A DNA stretch of 64,000 nucleotides from Parascedosporium putredinis. Lineage: Eukaryota > Ascomycota > Sordariomycetes > Microascales > Microascaceae. Where the stretch lies: the NCBI GenBank assembly GCA_949357655.1, contig CASHTG010000005.1, positions 930,001 through 994,000 of the forward strand, in the 5' to 3' direction. Below are positions 49,078-59,867 of this stretch, one piece after another (the stretch's first letter is position 1; each line of letters opens with the position of its first letter). The notes under the pieces were generated by a model, which ran no database searches, was not told where the DNA came from, and saw nothing but the letters and a program-made list of their open reading frames with translations. A program made the translations under genes and the position numbers.

Positions 49078-49664
49078 ATGGCCACACCCAGCGATCCAGT
49101 CGCGGCCTCGGCTCCGCAGGTGGTCGTCGTAGCCTCCAAAACCCCGTCAAGATCAACGCCGCCCTCCAGGGCTTCTCGCTCATGTTCCCGCTCTCAATCT
49201 ACACAGCCCACGGCATCAGCGTCCCTTCCGGCGTCCCGGAACAACCATTCTCCGACGCGGAGACTCTCCTCGGAGCGCAAAACCGCGTCGAGAACGCGCG
49301 GGCCGCGCAGCCCGATGCGGATTACTGGATCGGTCTCGAAGGCGGGGTTGCGGAGCAGGATCTCGGGGACGGCGACGGCGCGTCGTTGGCCAATTTTGCT
49401 TGGATCGTGGTCACTGATAAGCACGGACGGACGGGAAAGGCGCGCACGGGGGCCTATTTCTTGCCCAAGGAGACGGCCAAGCTTGTGCGCGGTGGGATGG
49501 AGCTGGGGCATGCCGACGACTTGGTCTGGGGGCGGTCGAACTCGAAGCAAAAGACTGGCTCCGTGGGGCTGTTGACGGATAACGTCATTGACCGGACGGC
49601 GTACTATGTCCAGGCAGTCGTATTGGCCCTCATACCTTTCAGGAATACACATCTTTCTTTTTAG
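49078..49664 (+). CDS. Inosine/xanthosine triphosphatase (NTPase, YjjX family)
   Basis: House-cleaning enzyme that hydrolyses non-canonical purine triphosphates (ITP, XTP) so they do not enter nucleic acids; 195 residues after correction. The strand VVVVASK leads to NPVKINAALQGF, the nucleotide-binding start of the family, but the two are separated by a one-base gap in the A run at 49138-49141. Then come ISVPSGVPEQPFSDAETLLGA, QNRVENARAAQPDADYWIGLEGG, and the C-terminal TGSVGLLTDNVIDRTAYYVQAV. The ATG at 49078 directly precedes the first beta strand, so the earlier open frame is not used. Single exon. Corrected length is 588 bases including stop. Confidence 0.9.
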
Positions 49665-49761
49665 AAATTCCGGGAAACAAAAGTGGACGGGGACGAGAGG
49701 AAAATTGAGTGGTTTTCTAGATCTACAACAAGATTAACCTCGCGCGCCATGCATAATTCAT

Positions 49762-50975
49762 TCAATTCTTAGACTTATTCACATATTCGTCGACAATGCC
49801 CTTGAAGTCCGGCTCATATAGCCATCCCAGCTCGAATGGTAACTTGTCCGTTTGACCTCCTGCCTCATTCCCAGGATTGGGCATGCGGCGCAAGTCAATC
49901 TGCTTATTGAGCTCCAAAATCTTGTCAACCCTTTCCTGGCGGTATGTCTGCCAGAAAGAGAGCGCCGCCTTACTTTCCTCCGCCGTCTTCGATTGGCGGA
50001 CAAGAAGCGCTAGCATGTAGACGTCCTCGAACGCTTGGTTGATTCCCTGACCTGCCGAAGGCGGGATGGCGTGTGCTGCGTCCCCGACAATGATGACTTT
50101 GAGAGACGCGGACGCCCATTTCTCCAGCCTCGGGACGACGAAAAAGGGCCATTTGTTGACCTTGTCCAGGCTAATATGTGATACTGCGTTGCGCACAAAC
50201 TCGGGAAAGTGGTCGTTGCCTTCCTGCAAGAATTTCAAGCCGGCTTCCTTATCCGCCACGAACTCGCGCTCCCAGTTGGCGTGCGACCCTTCGGCCACGC
50301 GTTGCTGTTTTCCGATGAGGACCTCGGAGCCGTCGGCTTGTTGGGGGCAATCACGAACGCTCCCTTGGGGGACATTATGGTAGTCGGGAGATGGTAGCCC
50401 TCGGGCAGCTTCAGCTGGCTCGTCGGTACGGCAGCGGTGATGCCCGCCATGCCAATAAACTTGGTTCCTAGTTCGGGATAAATGTACCGCCTGACGGTGG
50501 AATGGATACCGTCGGCGCCCACGAGAATGGTGGAAGAAACCGTCGTGCCGTCTTTGAACGCAAACGTCACACCCTGATCTGTCTCCTCGACGACGTGAGA
50601 GAAAGCATGGCCGTACCGAACCTCAACGCCCTTGCTCTGCAGCGTTTCGACTAACGTATCAATGAGAACATGCCGGTAGATTCGGAGACCCCGGTAGCCG
50701 TACTTTTCTTGGCTGCCGAATTCCTGGACGTCGAGAATGTCCCCGTCCACGTTCTTATATTCGAGGATGTCGAAGTTGTAGCCCTTGTCCTTTACGATCG
50801 AATACAGTCCCAAGTTATCCAGGACTCGCAAGGCATTCGGGGAAAGCATCACTGCGCCTCCGATGGCCAATGGTGCTGGGCGCGACTCGTAGACGACGGC
50901 CGGGATACCCTGCTCATGCAGTGCGAGGGCTAGCGTTAGCCCGGACAACCCGGCACCAATAATTGAAACCTCCAT
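49762..50975 (-). CDS. FAD-dependent aromatic-type monooxygenase (salicylate hydroxylase-like)
   Basis: Single-exon group A flavoprotein monooxygenase, 404 residues after correction. It shows the N-terminal FAD motif GAGLSG with VYESR ending the first beta-alpha-beta, the GADGIHS fingerprint in the middle, and GDAAHAIPPSAGQGINQAFED near the C terminus, all diagnostic. A one-base gap at CC/GG 50335-50336 splits the protein into two frames (N-terminal frame from 50975, C-terminal frame to 49762). It lies tail-to-tail with the NTPase gene, about 100 bp apart. No obvious pathway partners adjoin, so its phenolic or other substrate is unknown. Confidence 0.9.
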
Positions 50976-51805
50976 CGTGATTTCTCGTCTAGTTCACCGG
51001 TCGTATTTGAAGGGATTGGAGGAGGGAAATATGTTACACGGGGATTTCTGTAATGTAGAAAAGAAGTAGGAATAAAAGTGAAATGGACAGGCACAAATAC
51101 CATCTCCACATGTCGGGACCGTTCGCGGCCTTCCGGGCTTTATAGCAGACGTCTCATCGATAAACTGAGCCCCCATCGCATTCATCAGCACGAAGCTTAT
51201 GTAAAACCCCGACGGCGTTAGCGGCGGAGAATTGCGACGTGAGTATGTGCTTGTGTAATCCTGATGGATTTCGTCGCCAATCAAGTCAAGAATTTCCATC
51301 CATCGGTGCTGACTTCGCTGCTTGCAGAGGATGGTTTGATGTACGAGCGGCCGCCGAATCGATGCGGGTTGGGCGGACCAGACCTGGACCAATTGTTTGG
51401 TTACTGCTACTTCGTCAGGTGCGGGATTCCGCCCAACATACCGAGGTATACATAAGAGCGATCGCCAGATGCAACACAATTAAGGCACGAGTGGGCAACA
51501 GAAGCTGTTGATGCGCCAACGTCAAGAACATGTTATATACATAGAAATTCTCTTAGCTAAAGCTGAAGAAACAAGCCATAAGCTAAACCTTGTAGGGAAA
51601 AAGAAGAAGAGACGGGCGGAGATGTCGTTGTATCGTGTGCTCTTCGGTCGTCTCTCAAAGTGTTCGTGTGGCCCCCTCTTCCTTCCCAGAAGCCTCCCTA
51701 TTTCCATGGCTCAGGTACGGGTAACCAGGTTCGGCGTGCATTTGCCTTGCCGTGATCTTTGCTTGAGGCAAAACCTCTCGCTGGAAACCGAAACCTTGTG
51801 GCTCT
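50976..51805. other. Intergenic, nothing recognised
   Basis: Promoter side of the monooxygenase and 3' flank of the GH12 gene. Confidence 0.5.
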
Positions 51806-52690
51806 CTACAAGGCCACAAGAGTGGCCGTGTAAGCGGTTGTGTTGAACAAACCTGAGCCGACATAAGTCTCAGTGCCCGCGCCGAGCGACTGCACGCAGC
51901 GTGAGTTGGTGAGGCCCTGGTTGTTCACCAGATATGTGAGGAAGCTCTTCAGGTCCCCGGCAAACGTTTGCTGGGTCGTGCCAGACACAAAGCTGTAGAC
52001 GGTTTTGCCTCCTCGGTGCCCTGGAATAGCTGGTACGATGTAAGGCCGATAGTAGGTGTGCTGATGGGCGATCCGGACGTGCTGATAACAGGAGGGTTGC
52101 CGTAAGAAGCGAGCCAAACAAGGACCTCGACGTCGATGGTTGAGCTAGAACAAGACGAGGACGTTTGAATGTCATACATCACAGTCGCAACCTTTTGAGC
52201 GTTGTTGTAGCTAGAATGCAGTGTTAGAAAAGCCGGATGATACAGTTGCCCGAACAAACGGGGAGCCTTGAGGATCAGGAGCAGAAAGAAGCAAAACAAG
52301 GCAAGACGTCCTGGACGAAAGGGTTGGTAAAACAAGGCAAAGGCAAATCACTAAGGTTACTTGCCTCCAATTCCAGGTGCTTAGGAAGGTCACAATGTTG
52401 GAAATAGACCTGGGCGTGAAGCTGACCCCAGCATTAGGGAACGAGATGGGCTCGTCACCGTCGGCTGCGAAGGTCCATTGAACCGACCAGTTGAGTACGA
52501 GGTTGAGAAGGGAATTGGCCGTGATGCATTGGGATCCGCTGCTGGGAATGCCAAACATAAGATTGTAGACGGTGTAGATTCCGCGACTGATGGAGGCGAA
52601 GTTGCCGCAGTCGGTGGTGCTCTGTGCGGCGGCTGGCGAAACGCTGGCCAAGGTGGCGAGGAACACCGACAGAATGGGAGAAAACTTCAT
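51806..52690 (-). CDS. GH12 endoglucanase / xyloglucanase (secreted)
   Basis: Secreted beta-1,4-glucanase of glycoside hydrolase family 12, 243 residues after correction, the usual size. Signal peptide LSVFLATLASVSPAAA, then mature STTDCGNFASISRGIYTVYN. Catalytic Glu candidates: DVEVLVWLASYG (nucleophile strand) and GAGTETYVGSG (acid/base). The segment TVYSFVSGT and LTYLVNNQG are family hallmarks. Two exons, 52690-52365 and 52210-51806. The intron uses a GC donor (AG|GCAAGT): with it WNW joins SYNNAQKVATVMYDI in frame, as expected for GH12, whereas the nearby GT would shift frame. A one-base gap lies in the CCC run at 52019-52021. Start chosen at 52690 because it opens the signal peptide; the frame extends upstream without features. 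Confidence 0.9.
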
Positions 52691-52823
52691 GTTGAGATGA
52701 GATTTTGGGGGTTGCAATGTGCACGACTTTGAGTTTGGGTTTGAGAGGTGGGATATCTTGGTTTGAGAATAGGCCGTGATGAAGGAAATTGAATATGGAA
52801 TTTCGTGACGGCAGAGCAATCCT

Positions 52824-52831
52824 CTTTTATA
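52824..52831 (-). promoter_or_regulatory. TATA box of GH12 gene
   Basis: TATAAAAG on the minus strand about 135 bp upstream of the start codon. Confidence 0.55.
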
Positions 52832-55542
52832 CTTTGCGAAAGCCAGCTTGACGATATGCGGGAGTAAAGATTTATCATGCAGGGCTCCTATCAGGCTTCA
52901 TCAGTCTTGAATGTTCAAGGGCGTGGAGAGAAACAAAAAGTGTGCCAGGTGATGGCGGCATCCCTCGTGGACTCTTCCTCGCCACCTCGTCGCCATAATC
53001 AACATTTCGGGATCTACAGAGACTGGTCTTTGAACCGTGCTGCCAGATCCGAAATCCGCAACGGTAAATGCTTGATCCGGTTCGTTTATGCCCAACTCTA
53101 CAGACCGCAAGTTTCAAGAAGCTGCGAGGTAAGAACAAAGTCGTCTAAAGTTGTCAGCTTTCGAAGCCAAACAGCTTCCGAACCTCTTGGTGAGAAGGGT
53201 GTGATGTTTTCGCCGCATCTAGTGAAAAAGCAGGTTGCCGAATCGTAAAGACCGAGTGGTGGCTCTCCTTTTTCTTGATATGACGTAGGCTGCGCGGTAT
53301 CGCTCATCGTTTCACCTAGAAGAAGTAGTTGAGAACTCGAGCACAGTGATCAACTTTGTACGAGGACTCTCTCGACACCGTCTTCCCATCCCCCTAGTCC
53401 GCGCGATGGTGTCCTCAAAACTTCGGATATCTTTGCTCCGGGCACCTCCATCTCGCACGTGGGTTCCGCCACTTATCCCCGCCCGCAGTCGTGGTCCCCG
53501 AACCACACGACTACTTCATTCCGCCGAGTCGAAGATCAGGGAGGAGGCTGAAGAAGAGAGAGGCGGGGGCTCAAACCCGGTTTTCCGGTTGAAAGGCTGC
53601 GCGTGTCTCGAGTCCACTTGTGCGCTAGCTCCCGAAGAGTCTTCATCATCAAGGAAAACCACCTTCCAAGGGAGGCCCCTTACTTCCCGCTTCCAGGGCT
53701 CGGCACTCACCGGGGTTCCTCTCCCCACATCAGCCTCGGGGTTTGTCTCAGCACACCTCTAGATAACTTGGAAAGCTCATCATCGCGTTTTCTTGGCTCA
53801 TCGAGAGGCGTTGTGGGCCGTGGCTGACCCTCTCGTGCCCTCCTCGTTGAACTTGGAGGGCGAGGAGCTCCGCATCAGCTCCCAATAGCGATCGGGCGAT
53901 TCCCATACGCCAAGGATGTGAATTCTCTTAGCCCCGATCGAGGACAGAGGCATGTGGTTGACCAGCTTGCCTGCCGGGAAATCATGGGCTAGCAACTCTC
54001 GTCGAGTGTTTCTAAGCCTTCTGATACGTCAGATTAGGGGTTGCTTTTTTCTTTCTCAGCTCGCAGTTTGAGCCGATGACTCGTCGGCCGAGTCCGCTTC
54101 CCCAACCGTCGTCACCAGCCCTTGACTCGCAGCTTGCATTGCTTGCTATGGGGAAGAAGAAGGATCTGAAAGGATTCGAGTCGCGGATCTGACGGATGCC
54201 AGTGTGCCCAACGCAGTTTCAAACGAGCAGTATCAGCTCGACATTCTCGTGGCGACAAGTACCCCGTCCCCTCTCAATAGGGCTGTCTGCTAGAGACAGC
54301 ATACGCAAGGGATCGGACGCTATCCCGCTCTTGCGTCGACCAACTGTTGGACATACATCATCCTGAGACAAAGGCAGAGCGAAGTTGCGCGTTCTGCGAA
54401 TTCCGTCGCGAGCCTGCAACGCGGCAGCGGATCGTGCGAATGAGCTGGCCCAAAGGCGATTCTGACCAGCGTTGATCCCCAAGCCCCGGACCAAGTCTTC
54501 TAGAAGGTGTGTAGAGACCTAGCACACCGACACCCAACCATCTTCCCAAAAGGTGGTCAGCGGTACCGGCAGCTAGTGGAGCGGCTAAGCCCGGCGATGA
54601 AGAAACATGCAGTCAACACAAACCGCGCATCCACGTTAGAGTTTGTCCCGGCGGGCTGCAATCCTGAATGGGGCCACGGAGAGAATCCAGCAACAACGAG
54701 GCCCCGAGTTCCTTTACGGCCCCCAAAGGAACTTCTCATGGCGTTTAACAAGGGCGAAGGATGGCCTTTTTGCGGGACCGGTTGACGCAGTGCCATCCGA
54801 GATGGGGTAGTGGCACACCACTAGGAGGTTGCTTTTTCCTGCTCCTTGGGCGAGTGAGCTTTCGAGCTTTCGCGCGGGTGCCTCGCTTTCTGTCGGTCTC
54901 TGTTTCAAGGTCGGTGAATGCATATCCTATGGGGGAAATGTTTCAGTGGGCGCGTTTCCCCCGGGCATGGCTGGGATAAAGCCAGTTAGTATCTAGACGA
55001 GAGCGTATGCTTTTGAATGGAGAGCATAGTCGTAGGGAGGCATCTCTAGAACAGGGGGAAACAAATTCTGAGTGAATATGCCCAGTACATGTAAATATCT
55101 CGTGTGCAGGAGTGTGCTCATAACGTCAAAATTTGGCTTGGCATATTCACGCGGGCACATCACCACACACCGTCTGAGAACTCGATGGGGTTGTTCTCGA
55201 TATGTATTACACGTAACATGTTATAACAGGACGCGCAGCCCACCTCTAAAGCCGATCTCAGGCATTGGTCGACAGGTAATGCAGCCCTATTTTGCTTTTT
55301 CCTCTCTTGCCGCTTCTTCCTCGTCGAGATTTGTTCACATAAGACTGCAAGTGTGGTGTGGTGGCTAGCGTACCCGATGCTTTTGCTCGTGCAGGTCGGC
55401 GGCGCAAAGCAAAGTGCGGGAAGGGAAACCCGGAACTCGTCGAGTAAAGGAACACACTTGAATTACTATAATCAATCCCATTTATTACCAATGTTTCAAT
55501 TCAGCATAACAAGCCACTTGACTACCAACCATAGAGCCGTCT
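52832..55542. other. Intergenic 2.7 kb, nothing recognised
   Basis: Frames up to 138 codons (53346-53762) lack features; no gene or RNA supported. Confidence 0.45.
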
Positions 55543-57047
55543 CTACGCCTTGGGTTTTATCCAATCGAACTGATCCTCTAGGTAAAGATGGGCGCGCAAA
55601 TCGCCCGACCTCGCGTGGCCCTCGAAGAGCTCGACCCTGGCGGCCCTGCCGCAGAGCTGGCCGAGCTTACCGCTTTCTTCCGCATTCCTCACCTCCTGGT
55701 AGGTTACCGTCCTCAAGAACTTGCCTACCCACAGACCTCCCGTGTACTTGGCCGCGCCCTTGGTGGGAAGAACGTGGTTTGTTCCGATGCACTGTTTTTT
55801 GCCAAAGTCAGCCTCAGAGTCGTAAAGGTCGCCACGCGAAAACCTAAACGAGGTGGAATGAAGCGGGGTGTTTAAGCGTGTGCTTACCTTGTCTCCATAC
55901 GATACGCACGTCATGGGTCCCAAGAACAGGGCGCCGTAATGCTGCATCTTTTGGAGGGCATCCCGCGGGCTAGCGGTAAGAATTTGTACATGCTCGTAGG
56001 CGTACTCGTCCGCAATCTCGTACGCTTCATCAATGGTATCGGCGACGACGATCTCTCCATAATCCCTCCAAGACACGCTGGCAATCGGGGCAGTGACCAA
56101 GGTCTTGAGCAGCTCGTCGCAGTACCGTATCGTCTCCTTCCCAACCTCGGCCGACGTCGTGATAAGCACGGCGGGGCTATCCGGGCCGTGCTCCGCCTGG
56201 GAAAGGAGGTCCGTGGCGACCATGAAGGGGTCCGCCGTCTCATCGGCCACGATGAGTACCTCGGTGGGGCCGGCGAAGAGGTCGATGCCGATCTGGCCAA
56301 ACAGCTGTCGCTTGGCCTCCGCGACGAAGGCGTTGCCGGGCCCGGCGATGAAGTCGACCTTGGGGACGGTGGGGGTGCCCACGGCCATGGCCGCCACCGC
56401 CTGGATTCCTCCGAGGATAAAGATCTCGTCGGCGCCGGCGAGGTGCATGGCGGCGACGGTCTCGTTGGGGATCTTGCCGGCGGCGGGGGCGTGCAGCCGA
56501 CGACGTTGCGGACGCCGGCGACCTTGGCGGTCAGGATGGTCATGTGGGCGGAGGCGAGGAGGGGATAGCGGCCACCGGGGATATAGCTGCAGTACACGGG
56601 TTTAATATGAGAGCCCTGAGCCGACAAAGTGTGGGGGTAAATGTTTTGGACAAAGGGAAAGCAAAACAGGTTTACATACGCTCCGACGGAATCGATCGGG
56701 TTGTTCTTCTGGCCGAGGAAAACACCGGGTGCCATCTCCAACTCAAACTCCTTGATGGAGTCCTTTTGCGCCGTCGCGAATTTCCGCACGTTCGCCTGTA
56801 CCTGCTTGATGTCCGTTATGACCTGCTCGGAGCATTGTGAAATGGCGTGCTCGATCTCGGCTTGAGACAGTTTGAAAGAGGCGGGCGACCACTTGTCGAA
56901 TTGCTCGCTGTACCGGCGGACGGCATCGTCGCCTTCGCTTCGGATAGAGTCGATGACGCCCTTGACGATTGTCGAGACGTCGAACGTGGGGCTCCCGCCG
57001 TTGGGCGTGACCTGAGGGTCGGACTTTTTCAGATATGTACGAGGCAT
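55543..57047 (-). CDS. Stand-alone histidinol-dehydrogenase-like protein
   Basis: NAD- and zinc-dependent dehydrogenase of the histidinol dehydrogenase superfamily, 438 residues after correction. Exons 57047-56680, 56586-55888 and 55791-55543. Visible are YIPGGRYPLLASAHMT across intron 1, AGADEIFILGGIQAVAAMA, KVDFIAGPGNAFVAEAKRQLF, the strictly conserved DLFAGPTEVLIVAD, a QAEHGPDSPAVL segment with metal-binding His and Gln, GTNHVLPTKGAAKYTGGL, and the catalytic-region ending. One base is missing in the G run at 56485-56489 (+). In ascomycetes the histidine pathway enzyme is normally the C-terminal part of trifunctional HIS4, so a separate copy is likely a paralogue with another substrate; bacterial relatives of this shape oxidise sulfopropanediol (HpsN). 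It is separated from a co-directional SDR by about 1 kb. Confidence 0.9.
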
Positions 57048-58097
57048 GATGTCGGCTTGTTTTCTCTTTTTGGGGGTTTGTCTTGGAAAAGTGTACGCTC
57101 CCTTTCTGTGCCTGATTAATGTAGCTTTGAGTATGGGACCTGACAGACTAAATTCGCACGAACGCGGCCCGGTATTATTATAAAACTGCGAATCCCTTCA
57201 ATTGATGTCTGCTTCCCCCAATGGTCCGCGTTGAAGTCGACTTGTGAGGTCTCCAACCCGAAGCAGGGGAGGCCCGCACGCAACCCGGTGGTTGACGAAA
57301 TGCGGAGGTTTTGCCCTACAGTTCCTCGGCTATCGCCTGTTTCGGCTGCCCGCATTTGTCTTCGCCATCCAAAATTGATGGAAGGAGAGAGGGGGCGGGC
57401 GGAGCTTGCGGGTTAGCGTGTCCGCGGGGTTCGGTAAAGAGGGGAAGAGCACCAGACAGCTACGGATGTGGTGTAGACTAGGAATAGCGTGTCATTGACC
57501 GTGTGGGCCGGATTGGAGCAAATGAGGCGCTGGTCAATAATCGGCGAGACTATGACTGGACGGCTTCGCGGGGTAGTTTCCCCCTCTGACAATTGCAGGG
57601 CCTTGGATTTCACGCAACATGGGACCCGGGACCGCTCTCAGTTCAGTGTTAGTGATGGACGAACCCAATGGAGCTATCCCAAGCCGGGACCGGCGATCAG
57701 AGAAGTGGCCGAACATCGGCGGACATAGGGCTGAGAAGTTTACAAGCCCCCGTCCTGGTCCGAAGTACGGCGCGATGAATGGAGACAAACTCAATGGAGA
57801 GCTTGGCTACTCAATGACGCGGGTCACCGGAGAGGGGGTTCTACATTTTCGGAATATTCGATACTGAGCTATCTATGTAGTGTTGTATCTTGGCTGACGG
57901 AATAATTGTGAATGAGGCTTGATACTGTCCGCAAGCCTAGCGGAGCAACTTCGGACTTCTATAGACAGTGGCATGGAACCTTGACGGGAGAATAGGGAAG
58001 GCCGAGTCGGGTTGGACATTGCAGCGAGAGGAGTCTGAACAAGGGCTTGTTTGTATTATCTCTCTAATATAGGGCAATGTGAAAGTGACCATCATCA
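57048..58097. other. Intergenic between two cluster genes
   Basis: Promoter side of the HDH-like gene and 3' flank of the SDR. No gene supported. Confidence 0.5.
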
Positions 58098-59050
58098 TTA
58101 TAAGCTAAATCCTGCATCGATCACCGCGTTCTGGCCAGTGATTGTCCGAGACACGACGAACGTCCGAACTTGTTCTGCGACGTCCTCCACAGTCGCAAAT
58201 CTCCCTAGTTTGTTGGCCTTCTTCGCAGCATCCAATCGTTCTTGGGGAAACGACAAGCCCCATTCCTGTGAAGCACGCAAGTTAGAGTCTCTCAAGGACC
58301 GCAAGACGAGGGAGATTCTTAAAGACGTGTAGCATACCGTTAATAGAATTCCGGGCGAGACCGAGTTGACTCTGATGTCGGGCGCCGAGATGATCGCGAG
58401 AGATTTTATCAGGTGAATCAGGGCGGATTTCGTGACTGCGTAAGGCTATCATGGATCAAGGGAAAAGAAAAAAACGTTAGAAACACTCAATAGATATATC
58501 CAGGCACGAGGGACAACATCCTTACCAAGCTGCTCCCGCTAGGTTTCACCCCCGCCACGCTCGCCGTGCTCACAAACACAGCCGACCCCTCGTCCCTCTT
58601 ATTCGACTCCAAAAGGTAGGGCTTGCACGCGTGGAACAGCCACAGATGCGACTTGACGTTGGCGGCGTAGCACCGATCCCAGTCGTCCTCATCGACCCCG
58701 TCCTCGATATCGGCAAAGTTGCGGACCTGCGTCCACCCCACGTTGGAGATGACGACATCCAGCCGGCCATCGAACGCGGCGGCTGCCTTCTCGGCTAGGC
58801 TGTAGATGTCGCTCTTGCTGCTCACGTCTGCCTGGATCAGTCGAATTTCGGGCGTCGTGCCGTCGCCGGAGCCGGCTAACCTGGCGACGCGCTCCTCGCG
58901 CAGGCTCCGGGCCAGCTCCTCGGCGCGCGCGGCGTTGCGGTGGTAATTGATCACGGCGTTCATGCCGAGGTCCACCACGAGCATGCGGGCAATGGCCGCG
59001 CCGAGGCCGCTGCTCGCCGCTGTGATGAGGGCGACTTTGGGCAGAGACAT
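58098..59050 (-). CDS. Short-chain dehydrogenase/reductase
   Basis: NAD(P)-dependent SDR, 266 residues, intact. Exons 59050-58526, 58445-58338 and 58265-58098, each a whole number of codons. It shows the cofactor motif TAASSGLG near the N terminus, an NxG-type strand (ISNVGW in place of NNAG), catalytic Ser in STASVAG, and the Y-x-x-x-K pair as YAVTK just after intron 1, followed by the RVNSVSPG motif and a classical C terminus GQNAVIDAGFSL. The FabG-like pattern suggests a 3-oxoacyl or polyol/ketone substrate, but none can be named. It is divergent from the flavin monooxygenase fusion gene across an 817-bp promoter, and in the same direction as the HDH-like gene. Confidence 0.92.
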
Positions 59051-59867
59051 GATCCTTATTCCGTTCCTCTTTCCAGAAATTCTCAAATTTCTTTTTTCCT
59101 GTTTTGCTGGGTGTCTTGATGCGGTGATCGGCGTGAGGGGATTTTCTGCTGGTTGGAAAGCCTTTTACCAGCCCAATTGCACGCAAGGAGTCGACTAGGC
59201 CATTCCAATTTAGGTGGGGTGCCTGCGTGCCCCTCTCAATCATCAATGGTCAACATTGAACTCAGTCCAAAGACTCAAAGACGTGCGTTGGGGCACAACT
59301 GGGGCTTGGCGCCCTCCCCATAAACCCGTCTTTCAAGACCGAATCATCTCGAGGGCAGTCTTTACGAATCTGGATTTCCCCAACAATCCAGAAGCCCGCC
59401 TCCGCATCCCCCACATCCCGGAACGACCAACCCCGCATCGTGGGAAACAAAGGGTCGGTGCCAGCATTATACCCCACCCTGCCGGATGAGTTTGGGACGC
59501 CGCGTCTGCCGGCGGGATGAACACGAGCCGTGGCAGCTTGGGATAGCTCGGAAATGGGGTGAGGCGATCCAATGTAATTACAACGCCCTTAAAAGTTGTC
59601 CGTCTCTTTGTGGCTATTTTGCGAGTATCAATTTTTTTGTTGACAATCTACACGGGTTGGTCGCGGATGCTATTTATTGTTACTTGGAAGTGATTCCCCC
59701 TTTACTAATTCTGTAAACTGAAACACTCAAGACCCCTTTGCCTACCTCCCAACGCTCTCCCCTCTCTTTGACAGGATCTATCGTCCCTGTGTATCTGCTT
59801 AGACACCTCGCGCACCTCTTTTCCTCTTTCACCGTGCGCCCAAATCAATCCGTCGCTGCCCCTCACC
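59051..59867. promoter_or_regulatory. Divergent promoter, SDR / FMO-ADC fusion
   Basis: 817 bp between divergent starts at 59050 and 59868, so likely shared control of the two cluster arms. No specific operator could be identified by eye. Confidence 0.5.

Noticed and set aside
53346..53762. 138-codon + frame between GH12 and HDH genes
   Set aside because: Composition is random-like (Ser, Arg, Pro) and a shadow frame of similar length exists on the other strand; no motif.
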